DNA of 64,000 bases, taken from NCBI GenBank assembly GCA_963971405.1, contig OZ020492.1, positions 4,526,001 through 4,590,000 of the forward strand, in the 5' to 3' direction. The position numbers and the translations under genes were made by a program. The DNA comes from Psococerastis gibbosa (taxonomy: Eukaryota; Arthropoda; Insecta; Psocodea; Psocidae). The notes under the pieces were generated by a model. It was not told the DNA's origin. It did not search any database and was given only the letters and a program-made list of their open reading frames with translations. This document shows, piece after piece, positions 10,513-22,170 of this stretch; position 1 is the first letter of the stretch, and every line of letters begins with the position of its first letter.

Positions 10513-11325
10513 ATAGGGAATTATCATAAAAACATTTTCTCTTTAATAAAAATATTACAATAAAGAACTCATTGATAGAAAGAAAATTGTGAATAGATAA
10601 TTTTCCGAATTTCGAACCTCGATCTTCCGTTTCTTAGTTCAGTTATCTGCCGTAAAATAGCTTTAAGGTCAAACCATCAAGCGAATGTCAGCAGTTGCCG
10701 CCACTCGACTTGCTATAGAAAGAAAAAGCACTAGTTGGTCATAGCCGTTTTGTTCGGAAGTAAGAGCCGAAATGGGGATGTGGAAACCTTAAAAAGAAAC
10801 TGCCGTCTCCAGCAGGGATTTTCCAAGCGGAGAGAAAAGTCTCAGAGGGTTAGAAATGTGTCATTTTACTTTTTTTGAAAACCAAAATCCAACATTTTTA
10901 ACGTTAAAGGTTTTCTGTGATCTGTCGGGGTGACCACAGAAAATTGGCAGGGCAGTTAAATGAAAATGTCAAAAGAGACTCATCGTGGAATATCGCTTCG
11001 GACATGAAAAATGTTTCCTGAAAATAAAGCTGTTAAAGATGCTGCAGTGTTGCACTCAATAAAAGGACAGGTACGTTATGTAGTTTGGTATGGTTAAATT
11101 TCGGCTGCCTCGATTTTCCCTATCTTAAAGTACTGGATTGGTCGAATCGATGAGCCAATTGCATAGTCGAGAATGGGCAGACTGATATAATGCTGCACAA
11201 TATTTTTTGCCACCAGAACCAAACTATCAGGGAGTAAGTGACTTGGTGAGTTTTGTTCACATTAATAACTAAAAAGTGCAAGAGTTCAGTCAAACTCATT
11301 TTGAAAATTGCACTTTAGGTTAAGA
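10513..11325. other. No recognisable feature
   Basis: No long frame and no repeat that I could match. Confidence 0.45.
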
Positions 11326-11327
11326 AA

Positions 11328-11392
11328 CTTGTAAAGAAAGAAAGAAATAAAACTGTCTTCATTTTCCATGTGGGCGAATTTTTTAAATATGC
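11328..11392 (-). repeat. LINE-like 3' end, family J
   Basis: AAGAAAGAAAGAAATAAAACTGTCTTCATTTTCC followed by ATGTGGGCGAATTTT matches 18755-18812 and, in part, 58685-58735. The A/G-rich run is the tail when read on the minus strand. Confidence 0.5.
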
Positions 11393-11711
11393 CGTACTGA
11401 TTGCCATATTTGTCATATATGATTCAGGAACTGAGCATACTACTATGAAACGAGCTTTTCAAAAAAGCCATGGTGCAGTTATCTACAAATCTTAAAAAAA
11501 AATCAATTGTAAATTTTGGCCTCTATGCACTTCACATGTGAATTTGAAGAAGAAAAAATAAGTCGTTGGGGTGATTTTTAGCGATTTTTTGGCAATAAAC
11601 CCTTCAAAATTGACAAAACATAAAATTCTGTAGAAAACTCGAAATCGAATATTTTGACCACCTTTTCTTATACTAAAACAAGACTCGTATCTGTTCTTGT
11701 TTAAGTCATGC
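11393..11711. other. No recognisable feature
   Basis: AT-rich sequence without frames or matched repeats. Confidence 0.4.
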
Positions 11712-11940
11712 TTCTATCGCCTGTTTCATTGCGTCAATGGTAAACTTGTCTCAGCGTGTCCACTATCGCTTGTAGCCGGTGTAGGCTGACATCGAGAACG
11801 TATACCAGTTTGCCAATGGCCAAAAATTAATACGGAAACATTACAAATAATGTCCGAGTTCCATGGGGTCGTTGGCATTGGCCAAGGGACCAATAGGCCA
11901 CCATAAGTAGGCGTAGTTCCATAAAAAGTCCTTAAAAAAA
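11712..11940 (+). repeat. Family B repeat, near-complete copy
   Basis: It begins GCCTGTTTCATTGCGTCAATGG and continues through TATCGCTTGTAGCCGGTGTAGG, GCCAATGGCCAAAAATT and CCATGGGGTCGTTGGCATTGG to CCATAAAAAGTCCTT. I see no clear box B or terminal inverted repeat, so the class is open; a SINE-like origin is suggested by the AAAAAGTCCTT end, which SINE1 shares. Confidence 0.75.
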
Positions 11941-12411
11941 TAAAAAAATAATATAATACTAAAACGAAAGCAATAATAACAAATAGTGTTTGTAAGTTCC
12001 GAATTCCTCTTCATCGGTTACATTTTCAAATGTACACGGCACTGACATGTGAATTAGTAAGCGCTCGTGTATTGCCTGGCTCCAATCCGCAAGTGAGAAG
12101 TACAGTGGGAGACAATCAGACCCTCGTCTGGGTATGTAATGTCCAATTTGTAATTGTAATGGGGTGAGTCTATTTACTGTTGAGAGATGCAGACAGGTAA
12201 CCCGTGAAATGCATTTGAAGATTTTCATCTGGCGGGTGATGCACAGTTACATTTACATACATTTTCACTATATTCAATTGGAATCCAGCCTGTGGACATA
12301 CAATACTAACTTCATGTTGGAACACCCAAATGCGGCGACATGGCATAAGAGAACAATCTGCATCATGCATTTTGGTTACCTAGTTACCTAGTGACCGTGC
12401 GCACACCAGAG
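11941..12411. other. No recognisable gene
   Basis: Overlapping short frames on both strands (11959-12391) have no domain or codon signal. Confidence 0.4.
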
Positions 12412-12604
12412 CTTGTAATAAATAAAATAAATATAGACTTTTTTACTAAGCCAACGCTGTAAGCCCTCTCTTACACTCAACTAGGAAAGCCCGGGACCGC
12501 CTGCTTTACATGCCCTCCGAATCATTGCCAGAAAATATAGCAAGTACGGGACTCGAACCAACAACCTTTCGGGTGAAAGTTGGAGTCCGTTCCACTACTT
12601 GTAG
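12412..12604 (-). mobile_element. SINE1 copy
   Basis: Reverse-complement SINE1 with its tail at 12412-12440, the ACTCAACTAGGAAAGCCCGGGACC block, GACTCGAACC (box B) and TCCGTTCCACTACT (box A). Confidence 0.9.
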
Positions 12605-13449
12605 CTTGTAGCTTCTAGCGAAATATAAGAATTAAGACTTTAAGAGGTTCTTTCACAACAACTGTTAAAAATAACCCCCCTAAATTCTTCTTCCTTTGAG
12701 TTAATACAATATAAGTACTACCCGACCACGATAGGATGACATTTGGAACACTTAAAAAATCGAATAAATTCCGTGTTCCGCTTATGCAAGTTTTGAATAA
12801 ACAATGTGCATTATAAAGGGTATTATAACATGGTATGCACACTTACAATTTTATAGATATTTTTAATTTTTAATTTGGTAAAATGGTAAAATAGGAAAAT
12901 ATTTCAATAATCAAATTAATTTCAACGATTTAGGGTGGGGACAGGCAATAGCTGCATACGCCCAAGGAAGCTGAAAGTTTTCTGTTTACCCGGGGAAGCC
13001 CCCGTTCCGCGCGCGCAGACGTGGTTGCAAAATTTCTAATTTCGATAATATCATTTGTTTTGATCAATGGACACAATGCAAACGTAACTGTTACAACGAA
13101 TGCGACACATTCCATATCTAAAACCATTATCCGCCATCTTATCGGCTCTCGGAGTTGAAGAGTGGTGGAATAGGTAGCTAACACGACAGTCTAATCGCAA
13201 TTCTGTAGGAGTAAACGACAAAATGCACATTACTTAAAAACTGCAAAATTATTTTGTATGACTTTCATATAGTAGTTGGTGTAAAGTGGGAACGATTATA
13301 CAGTTTTTCATATAAACAACTCTCTCTCGTTATATTAAGTAATTATTACTTGTCAACGAAGTCTTCTATAGCATGTAAGTTATGTCATTTCAACTTAAAT
13401 TTTTCCGCCTGGCCTCACCTAAAACCCAATGGGTACCTTACCATCATTG
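12605..13449. other. No recognisable gene
   Basis: Frames at 12615-12842 (minus), 12930-13184 (minus) and 13254-13493 (plus) show no domain; the last runs into the MITE end. Confidence 0.45.
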
Positions 13450-13453
13450 TTAA

Positions 13454-14055
13454 GAGTGTACGTCCTGTTGGATATTGGCAGCCCGACATTTAATTATACT
13501 TAATTTTTATTTAATTATCAAAGCAAGTTATTAAACTACTTCGATTACTTTATGCATAATATAAGTCAGAACATGTAGAGTAGTGGTACAGACTCCGACT
13601 TTCACCCGAAAGGTTGTTGGTTCGAGTCCCACACTTGTTATATTATCTGGCCGTGCTTCGGAGGGCATGTAAAGCAGACGGTCCCGGGCTTTCCTAGTTG
13701 AGTGTAAGAGAGGGCTTATAGCCCTAACTCCGCTAGGTTGGCTCAGTAATAGAACAAAAAAAGTCGATATTTCTTTATCTATTTATAATAGGGTATTTTT
13801 AATTTTTGATACCGGAGCTTCTTCGTATACATTATAATAATTTATAAACAATAAAATTTCACGTAAAATACACACCATGAAAAAACTACAAATACAAAAA
13901 TTAAGGAATAGTATACGTATGACGCATGAAGTAGTCTTCTACAACTTAAATGAACCAAATCTTTAATATCCTGCTTAGTTAATTAAATAAAAATTTAAAA
14001 ATTAACAGTGAAAAAACGGAATTTGGGGTACCTGTTTCCCACTAGACGTACACTC
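13454..14055. mobile_element. TTAA-flanked long-inverted-repeat MITE with nested SINE1
   Basis: TTAA lies at 13450-13453 and 14056-14059. The ends GAGTGTACGTC and GACGTACACTC are inverted. AAAGCAAGTTATTAAA on the left and GAAGTAGTCTTCTACAACTT with TTAGTTAATTAAATAAAAATT on the right match the copy at 57266-57611. A SINE1 (13565-13787) sits in the middle, explaining the greater length. Confidence 0.75.
13565..13787 (+). mobile_element. SINE1 copy nested in MITE
   Basis: Complete SINE1 from GTCAGAACATGTAGAGTAGTGG to the TTTATCTATTTATA tail, with box B GGTTCGAGTCCC. Together with the MITE sequence before it, 13494-13717 is repeated without a difference at 29004-29227. Confidence 0.95.
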
Positions 14056-14059
14056 TTAA

Positions 14060-14689
14060 GGAAAAAACGCGGCTACCGGGTTCGTTGCCGACCACAACAT
14101 CCCAAATCGAGCAGATGCGTTGTCACGCCGCGGTGTACAACGTTATAGGAAGTACTTAATATAAGGATCCGCCCTCAGTGGAAAAGAGTCATAACTACTT
14201 CTTCAATTATGAAATACTATATGCCGGAAGAAAGGTAGTTTCGACAGATAGACCATTTTAACAGCCATAAATCGCCCAAAACTCCTTATAAATGCCATGA
14301 ATGAATGCCTAGGACATTGCGTGGGGAGATTCACGATAAATGTAATGTATACGTTATTGAAAACTCTTAAAAGCTCATTTGCAAATGAGTAGTTTCTTTT
14401 ACGACATAAGATGGCTGAAATCCTAAGATATACCCAGAATACTTCAATTAAGCTTAATGCTAACTTTCGCTGAATCCCTTCTCAAACGAAAATGAGGCCC
14501 TTTCAGTAAGGAACTTTTCAAACGAATTTTGATGGCCCTTTGACCCCCGGGGAAGCCATTTTGCACTTGGTAGTTGGTGCTACCGCAACCACGTTCCCTT
14601 TAAGTTCTCCGTATCTTGGAATGCTGCCTCCTTAAACAGTTTTATCGCTAAAAGACGATAGTTTAAACACGGTTTTCTCGAGATTTTTT
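14060..14689. other. No recognisable feature
   Basis: No frame or matched repeat was found. Confidence 0.4.
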
Positions 14690-15005
14690 CTTTCTTATTT
14701 ATAAGTTAGTTGAAGGAAAGCTTTGTCAATGTCCAAATTTTTGATTTCGAAATTTCAACGGAAAGTCCCAGGACCTCAGGTTTATATGAAATTACTGTCT
14801 ATCTGTATTGCGATTTGCCAAAGTACTTGACGGGATGAGATGAGATTCGACACCTATGTTTACAAAATTATTGCGTAGACGTGGTGTTTTTGTATTTTTC
14901 AGGTAAATTAATCTTTGAGGGTTTTATGGCCTAAAAACCCCCTAAAAATGTTTTTTTCTCCAAATGGCACCGACTTTTCTTTTTAAGTTGAAGTAATTAT
15001 TTTAT
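14690..15005 (+). repeat. Family E foldback arm (partial)
   Basis: GGAAAGCTTTGTCAATGTCC, a TCTGTATTGCGATTTGCC segment and a GGGTTTTATGGCCTAAAAACC segment follow the order of the family E left arm. Confidence 0.6.
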
Positions 15006-15714
15006 TCCTATGCATGGGACACAAGTGACCCAATAGAATAGAGGAAACGGGACGTTGTGTAACAGATTCCACTCTAAGCCTCTACAACAACATACAAGGG
15101 ACAATGTGATCCCATGGCGACTGGCCAGTGTAAATACCGGGTTCCATTGAACTTATAACTATTTTGGGATAACTGGGATCCCTTACATTTTTTGTGACCA
15201 CGGTGCAAATATCTTCCATAAGGGTCAAAGGGGATAAAGCCACATATTTCACTCAACTAAGGAACATCAGAGACCTTAAAAATGTAGAAGCTAAAAATAG
15301 ATACCGGCAATTCTAACCCCCCCCCCCCAATCCGACCTTCAGAAATACTAAAAAAAGGAAGGTAGTTTACGGTGTTTCCTTATCGAACCACCGAATGTTT
15401 TCTCTTAAACATACAAAAGAAAAATTTTAGTTTAGTGAAATGTTTTTATGCATGAAGAACCATAAACAATGCTGCCCGCAGCAGAATCTATATAGTATTA
15501 CCAGAGATCTTTCGATAATTTTTTTATTTCTGTTGGAAAGTTTTTCACAAAATGTCTCAAATAATTTCAGGACGTTCATACTTGAGCCCTGCCACAGACC
15601 TCAAAGGTGCTTTGACATTGCGGGTTAGGCCTGGTTTATTGAAAACGTCTTAACATAACCATTCCCATAATATATTTATCCGTAACCATTGTAATTGTAA
15701 TTGGATTGAAGCAT
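15006..15714. other. No recognisable gene
   Basis: A C run is present near 15318-15328. The frames at 15074-15256 and 15440-15628 have no domain. Confidence 0.4.
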
Positions 15715-15926
15715 TTTTTATGGACCCAGGCTTAACAGACCACATTAACATAGGTCCCATGTCCGATGCCAACGACCCCATGGATTTGTATTGTTTCCGT
15801 ATGAATTTTTGGCCATTGGCAAACTGGTATACGTTGACGATGTCAACCTACACCGGCAACAAGAGATAATGGACAAGCTGGGACAAGCTTACCATTGACG
15901 CAATGAAACAGGCGGAAGCATGACTC
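15715..15926 (-). repeat. Family B repeat copy
   Basis: Reverse complement of the family: ATGCCAACGACCCCATGGATT, TTTTTGGCCATTGGCAAACTGG, GATGTCAACCTACACCGG and ACCATTGACGCAATGAAACAGGC all occur in order. Confidence 0.75.
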
Positions 15927-16430
15927 CGTATCCAATAACCACCTTTTAAGTTAACACTATATTTAGCATTAATGAGGAACATATGCCCTATCCATAACGC
16001 ATATAAAAGTTTCCAGACTTAAATTTTCATACGGCCAGTGTTATAGTAAAGGTTATGTTAAGTTTTCTGTAAATGAGGCCTTAGTGGCGTTTCCTTATAG
16101 ATAAGGCAGACTAAAATATATCTTGTAAACAAAAGATTGAATGTGTTTTCTTACGGATCACCACACGACACTCACTTCTTGCACACTTAGTACTTAGTAC
16201 TGAGGTCATTCTATTACACATCTTAGTTTTAAGACACAAATCTTTCCTATCTCCTTGCTATCTTCTATCTCTCTTACTATGTAAATTAATACGGTAATGA
16301 CACAAAATCATTCAGACACACGAGAAGGTTTGTTGCCCTAGTGGCCTTTTCCTTCTCCCTGTTCGGCTTACACTAACATTCAGGCTATTCAATCCAGACA
16401 AGAGTCCATTGCCCTTATTCTTATTCTTAT
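15927..16430. other. No recognisable feature
   Basis: Nothing could be placed. Confidence 0.4.
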
Positions 16431-16433
16431 TCC

Positions 16434-16565
16434 TTCCGTTCAGATTTTCGGGAAGTGACTTCGGTACTTGAAACCAGCCTAGGTATTCGAAACCGGGTCG
16501 GTTGCCACCATTTCATAGAGCGAGGTTGGGGCTCTATTTAAAAAAGAAAAAAAGAAAAAAAAATG
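16434..16565 (+). repeat. Family I repeat with A-rich tail
   Basis: CAGATTTTCGGGAAGTGACTTCGG, GTATTCGAAACCGGGTCGG and GAGCGAGGTTGGGGC are followed by an A-rich tail. The copy at 34665-34812 matches. It is probably a SINE or a LINE 3' end. Confidence 0.55.
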
Positions 16566-16786
16566 AAAGTCATTTAGACTCCACAGCCTCATAAAAGAAA
16601 ATGGCATTATGAAAAATTCAATAAAAAAAATGCAAGCTTACTCAAAAGTAGAATATTTACACTCGGCTAATTTATTACCATATAAAAAATCTGTATAATG
16701 CACCTTATTGCCTTTTTTAGAGCAATATTATTTCAGGAGAGACAATGTAAGTAAATTTTGCGAAAGCTTGAATTTTTTCATATTAA

Positions 16787-16946
16787 AAGGCTGTGGACAG
16801 CAAAGGCTTTCACGGCCGGAGTCGAATGAAGAACCAGTAGAATCCGGGCTGATGGGCCGTGGTCGAAATGAAAACGAACTTCCACTTTCATTTCGACCAC
16901 GGCCCATCAGCCCCCGGATTCTACTGGTTCTTCTAAAGGCTGTGGA
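16787..16946. repeat. Near-perfect hairpin flanked by a 12-bp direct repeat
   Basis: Arms at about 16828-16873 and 16885-16933 are inverted copies (for example GGGCCGTGGTCGAAATGAAA against TTTCATTTCGACCACGGCCC) with one 2-base difference and a loop of about 11 bases. AAAGGCTGTGGA occurs on both sides (16787-16798 and 16935-16946). Confidence 0.9.
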
Positions 16947-17590
16947 ATGTGGACTTAATTAATGTCGTCAAATTTAATCAGACTGGACCATCCTTTGTTT
17001 ACAAAATATTTAGAAATCTCTGCTGCAGTATAGGCTACTCATTGCTTGTTATTTAACAATTTAAAGAATGACCCTCGTACACTCAACAAATAGAGTGTAT
17101 TGGAAATTGGAATCTTCTATCTGAACTTCATTGACAGAGCATCCTATTTTATTTCTGCAAGGTTTAGATGAGAGCAACCTTAATTTCCACTCACCAAATC
17201 CCTTCAAAGTCTCTTCGACAAGTTGAAAATAAAACTTTTCAACCCTTTCAGACATTTTCACAACAGACGTTATCATCTATTATTCCCTCGGTTTTTGTTC
17301 TTCAAATCTCACTAGAGCCACTGCTGTTTTGGGCATTACATGACGACCAGACTTACTGTTGGAAGCCTGGATTTCTTCATTCCCGACGAGTTATCAATGA
17401 ACCCCGCACACCTTCGGTTAAGAGGGCATACAATATCTGTGGAAAACTTTAAAAATGTAAAAAAAAATATGCCAATTATTATTTTATTTTATTTTTTTTA
17501 AAATTAGGGTACAGGTGTTACCTGTGTGCACTTAAGCCTATTGGCCTATTGTGCCCCCTAAAACAAAGTATCTACATCACTTTCTAGCCT
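16947..17590. other. No recognisable gene
   Basis: A 94-codon plus frame (17168-17452) and a 71-codon minus frame overlap here; neither shows a domain. Confidence 0.4.
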
Positions 17591-17594
17591 AGAG

Positions 17595-17935
17595 CCATCA
17601 GTAAACCACTTGATTGTGTGACTTGAGAATTCCTGCTGATTCGCAGCATTCTTTCATTGTCCTTAATATAGTTTCGAATTCCCTCCTAAAACAGTATTTT
17701 GGAAGGATTCTATCGCTTGACATGTCCAGGCAGTGGTCAGACGTAGTCAGAGGCTGAGTCTCTCTTAACTGCCCTTCCACTCCTAATAATGCCATTTCGG
17801 CTGAAGTTTCCACTGCAACATGGAGGGGTGGGAAGTCCAGTACTATCTCCATTGCTGCAGTGGGACAGGATTTCATAGCCCCTGTAAAGTATCATGTTAG
17901 AGAATACGGGCTTCTGAATGTAGCCATAATTTGGA
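17595..17935 (-). pseudogene. Jockey/I-type LINE fragment (between RT and RNase H)
   Basis: The minus strand encodes a TGAMKSCPTAAMEIVLDFPPL segment and an AVETSAEMALL segment. This is the well-known stretch after the reverse transcriptase and before RNase H in Jockey/I/R1-type LINE proteins, where PTAALE-LL-PPL is conserved. The frame then continues about 60 residues and stops near 17598. No active site is included, so this is a short remnant. Confidence 0.7.
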
Positions 17936-18134
17936 TCATTTAGAGAAAAATTCTCATGTGGTTTGATTTTGCCGTGCCCATGAAGCCATGACCAATGGTA
18001 TGGTTACAGCAGGAAAAGACAGGCTGAGAATATGCTAATTATTATAATACCTACAAGTTTCAATAGTGGACTAGAATTATTATCATCAGCCCAAAAAAGA
18101 CTAATAATTAATGCAGAAGGTTAAAGAGGTAAAA
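17936..18134. other. No recognisable feature
   Basis: Nothing could be placed. Confidence 0.4.
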
Positions 18135-18745
18135 ATTATTACTTGATTGGTTTCGACTTCTGGTCATTTTTAAAAATTATATCTTTGGCTATTTTTTATT
18201 ATTTTTGGACTCAACTTTGGGCAATCTTACCCCGAAAAACTCAGAGAGGTGCAACAATATTTTTTTCTCACAAAAACTGTCCCAACGATATTAATTAAAG
18301 TCACATATATTGTAGTCAATATTAACTGTAAAAAAAACCCACTCGATCGATTTTCCCTTGATAGACGGTTCTGGAAAAAAAAATTGTTATTAAAATGACT
18401 AAAAAGTAATTTTTTCTGTGGGCCCTTTTTATCAATGCTTCAGGTGTGTTTTGGGTGCTTAATATAGTAACTTAACCGAACAGGTTGCTTTCCAAAGCAA
18501 GGTTTTCGATTGGATGAAAAAATATTATTGAAGATATTATGGATAATCCGTGCCCTAGTTTTTTGCCATTATTATTGAGTAGATATTTATTATTGGTCTA
18601 CCCATTCTAGGATATGCAATTGTCATTATTCCTCATAATTATCTATTATGGTACTATTTGATAAATAGGAAAGCATGAACGGACTGACTAGTACCGGTTC
18701 TTTACTAGTTGACGACAACAAAAGGTCGAAACCGGTTCTCTGCAT
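18135..18745 (+). repeat. Family E foldback copy (partial)
   Basis: GATAGACGGTTCTGG, GCTTCAGGTGTGTTTTGGGTGC and GATATTATGGATAATCCGTGCC follow family E order, ending at AGGAAAGCATG with CTAGTACCGGTTCTTT beyond, as at 44160-44190. Confidence 0.6.
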
Positions 18746-18754
18746 GAATTATTA

Positions 18755-18812
18755 TAAAAAGAAAAAAAGAAGAAAGGAAATTGTCTTTATTTTCCATTTG
18801 GGCGAATTTTGG
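18755..18812 (-). repeat. LINE-like 3' end, family J
   Basis: An AAGAAAGGAAATTGTCTTTATTTTCC block followed by ATTTGGGCGAATTTTGG matches 11328-11392. Confidence 0.5.
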
Positions 18813-19242
18813 TCCTTTCTCTTACAACTAACACATTATAATTATAACAGTGATATTGAAACAGCCGAGTTGTACTTGAAGCAATAATTATTTATTCTGT
18901 ACTTATATATTAGTGGCACTGAAGATATGGACCACGGCCCACCATTCCGGAGTCAACAGCTTTATCATCTGACTCCAGCTTTAAAAGCCTTTCTAATTTC
19001 ATTACCTCATTGGGTTAAACTTCAGAAGCCCCAACTTTTGAGAAGCAGGGAAAACAAATTTGACTGAATCTCAAATGAGAAAACAAATGCGATTGACAGT
19101 CTCCCCACTAATCTACATGCCAAAATTCTTTCCAGCAGTAGCCAAACACGACAAGAAAACTAAGTAATTTCCCCCCTTTTTTCCATTTGTGATGAAGGAG
19201 TATTTTATACGAGTCACTCACTGCTCTCCGTCTTTGCAACAT
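18813..19242. other. No recognisable feature
   Basis: Nothing could be placed. Confidence 0.4.
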
Positions 19243-19492
19243 TCGCTACTTCGGAAGAAAAAAGACACAACTCAAAAATTGTCAATTTCCACTTAACAAC
19301 GCTAAAATATTTAAAAAAAAATTGATTTTGCGTTAAAGTAGAGTATATGTTTCGACCGAGGGCAGTTGTGTCGTTTTATATTTGGCGGGAACCGTCAGAT
19401 AGCCTAATTCATTATAAAAAAAAACAACTTTAACTGCAATTTCAGTAAATTGATAGATTTAGAGTTGTGTCCTTTTTCTTCCGAAGTAGCGA
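19243..19492. mobile_element. MITE with ~29-bp terminal inverted repeats
   Basis: The left end TCGCTACTTCGGAAGAAAAA with GACACAACTC and its inverted copy at the right (GAGTTGTGTCC, then TTTTTCTTCCGAAGTAGCGA) enclose about 190 bp. Flanking duplications are not clear (possibly a short AT/TA), so the superfamily is not assigned. Confidence 0.7.
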
Positions 19493-19865
19493 TATATTTA
19501 CTTCAACGTGGGGAATTGCAACTTTGTATGACGTAGTCTTATTTCATTTCATTTCTCGCAGAGCCATGAGCACTTCCTCTATATTGTAATTTTTGTTTCT
19601 TTATGATGAGAGTGAAAATGATGGATTGAAACTCTCACGTTTTTTTGCAGCTTGCACCTCAACGGCAGCCATCTAGTTTATTACTATCTGTCACTCAAAT
19701 GATACAGAGAAAGACATATTGTATTCGAATTCATTTTCAGGAAAATTTGATATCCACATGTTATTTTGACAGAAAATTGAAAATACGGAAACATATTTAA
19801 ATTTTTGTATATTACTTACTTTTCACTATTACATTGATGACCTTTTTTTTTAAATAAATATGCCC
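19493..19865. other. No recognisable feature
   Basis: Nothing could be placed. Confidence 0.4.
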
Positions 19866-19869
19866 AATA

Positions 19870-19985
19870 GCCTATTATATATTATATATTATTATTGTAT
19901 TGTATATTTTTGTAAAAATATGCTCCTTGTCCAGGGAATACTGGGCAATTAAACATCATCATCAACATCATAAAAGATCATAAAT
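19870..19985 (+). repeat. CR1-like LINE 3' tail
   Basis: ATGCTCCTTGTCCAGGGAATAC, GGGCAATTAAACATC and an (ATC)n-like run form a typical CR1-like 3' end. Related CCTTGTCC sequences occur near 8418-8430 and 52430. Confidence 0.5.
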
Positions 19986-20139
19986 TACAAAATAAAACTC
20001 TAAATTCTATATTCTATATCCTAATACAGTATATACTTATTGAACAGTGGGCTACCCCTAATAGAACCATTATAGGTTAAACATTAGGGGAGTGACGTAT
20101 TACAAACGTGAGTAACAGGAGGACTAATGACCACTATAA

Positions 20140-20512
20140 TTTCAATAACGATATTTCAATAATAATATTATTATTATTTTTATGCATATAGTACGTATCT
20201 TTTTCTAAATAAAAAAAGTAGAAAAAAATTTAAATTATTGTATGTTAACAATTTTTTATTTAATATTAACAATTTTTAATTTTAACATAAGCCTGATGGA
20301 TGGTAATTAATTAATGAAGGGATCTTAGCCATAAATTGATAGATTTCTTAAATTTATTTTCATTATTAATTTGTGACTTAATTTCAATAGGTAGAGAATA
20401 GTAAAGTTTGACGACACTGTAGTGAGGGGAGTAGAATGGAAATGATTTATTTATTGTGAGTAGAGAGACCGATTCTGGTGGTGTAACTGTGTTCTACTAC
20501 TGGAGCTAGGCA
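20140..20512 (-). pseudogene. CR1-like LINE ORF2 C-terminus and 3' region
   Basis: On the minus strand an uninterrupted frame of about 50 codons ends at a stop near 20315. It has the usual final motif of these proteins: an SVVKLYYSLPIEIKS block, then a Lys-rich NKFKKSINLWL end. The noncoding 3' part then runs toward 20140 and includes (AAT)n. The rest of the LINE is missing. Confidence 0.7.
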
Positions 20513-20635
20513 ACTGAAGTTTACTAGATGGTAATAAACATAATAAGGCAGATTTATAAGTGAATGATGCAGTAGGTACATTTAGCTCAATAAATAGCAA
20601 GGAAAAGAAAGAAGAAAGAATACTATATTATTTGA

Positions 20636-20790
20636 ACCTTGTCCAATGCCAGTGACTCCATTCAATTTTTGAGCATTATTAGTATTGTTTAAGACAAATT
20701 GGAAACATGTCTTTAATGTAAGCCTACACCGATTGCAAGCTAAAATGGACACGCTCAAGATTGCTTAATATTGGCACAATGTAGGAGGCG
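20636..20790 (-). repeat. Family B repeat, degenerate copy
   Basis: CTTGTCCAATGCCAGTGACTCC, GTAAGCCTACACCGATTGC and AATGGACACGCTCAAGA match the family B minus-strand order with many changes. Confidence 0.5.
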
Positions 20791-21612
20791 TATGCCAGAC
20801 TTCACTGTGTGCGTCTATTTTGTTAGCTTAATCAATAACCATATACAGTGATAATGTAGTACTGTAACAGTATTAACAATAATTTTTATTTGTTGTATTG
20901 TATATAGGTACACTGATAGGCTGGTCCTAATGGGCAATGACCCAATATTTAGATTTTGTAAAAAAAATTTAATACAAAGCAAATACCGAAAAAAAACTAA
21001 TAGTAAAGAATAAAATTAACTACGCGGGCAATTTTCTTTGATGGTAAATAATGTCAAATTTCACTACAGCAGAGGAAATAGCAGAGAAACCTTCTAATTT
21101 CAATTGAAATTGTTTTTTTAACGCCCTGCTGTTGACTTAATTTAAGTGTAAATACGAGAATGCTCCTAATTACTACATTGTGTTGTTGATAGCCCAATAG
21201 GTAGTCTACTTCAAAATTAAGTTGTATTTACATTCGGCAATAATAGGGTAGCCCAGGGCGGCACGGGGCTTAAATACGTCTCTGCAGTGAGGAGAACATT
21301 CCCCCTGGTTTTACCAAGAAGCTTCTGCTTTCAAAGCACAAATACCCCGGTTAATTGTGAGTTAAGAGACAATCAAACATCCCACCAGACTTCTCTTGTA
21401 CAATGCCAAATTTCTCAGAAAACATCGATCATAGAGCAGAATTATTTGAGATGTCATAAATCAGACAAAATATTCCTCCACATTTTGATATTTTGTTTGA
21501 GACCTCCACTAATACCATTTGACTACAGTTTTGGAAGACCTAACATTTCATTTTTTACTATGGCCAAACAGGTTTAGCACTGGCTCTATACACGACCCAT
21601 ATCTGTAATTTG
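20791..21612. other. No recognisable gene
   Basis: A 96-codon frame at 21287-21577 has no domain. Confidence 0.4.
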
Positions 21613-21615
21613 CTA

Positions 21616-21838
21616 AGTCACCTGCTTCATTTCGTCAATGGTAAGATTGTCTCAGCTTGTCCATTATCGCTTGTAGCCGGTGTAGGTTGACATCGAGAAC
21701 GCATACTAGTTTGCCAATGGCCAAAAAATTTTACGGAAACAATACAAATAATGTCTGAAATCCATGGGGTCGTTGGCAAGGAGCCTATGGACCACTATTA
21801 GTAGGCCTGGGTCCATAAAAAGTCCTTCAAAAAGGACT
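21616..21838 (+). repeat. Family B repeat copy
   Basis: Good match over the whole unit: CTGCTTCATTTCGTCAATGG, TTATCGCTTGTAGCCGGTG, GCCAATGGCCAAAAAATTTT, CCATGGGGTCGTTGGCA and CCATAAAAAGTCCTTC. Confidence 0.8.
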
Positions 21839-21908
21839 ACTATACGGGATCCTATACATTATAAATGAAAATGTAGAGGAGCAGCATTTCATCTGTATCT
21901 TTAGTAGT

Positions 21909-22170
21909 AGTCAGAATGGCGTAGAGGTAACGACTCGGACTATCATCCAGAAGGTGACTGGTTCGAGTCCCACCCGAATGCCAAAATCTTCTAGTGGTAC
22001 AATTATTTATCTTCTGACTACCATGCTTCGGAGGGCATGTAAAGCCGGCGGTCCCGGCAGTCTTCCCTGACTGTCGATAGGTTAAACAGGAGGCTGTTGA
22101 TGCAACCTGAAAACTCCTGTACCACGGGTAGTACCACCCCGACACGAATTTACTTTACTTTTACTTTATC
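21909..22170 (+). mobile_element. tRNA-derived SINE, variant family (SINE3)
   Basis: The head GTCAGAATGGCGTAGAGGTAACG and box B GGTTCGAGTCCC resemble SINE1, and so does CTTCGGAGGGCATGTAAAGC. The body then differs (GTTGATGCAACCTGAAAACTCC) and the tail is TTTACTTTACTTTTACTTTA. A separate lineage sharing the SINE1 core is likely. The 97-codon minus frame here is a by-product. Confidence 0.8.

Noticed and set aside
16708..16962. 84-codon plus-strand frame
   Set aside because: Half of it is the perfect hairpin read through; no domain.
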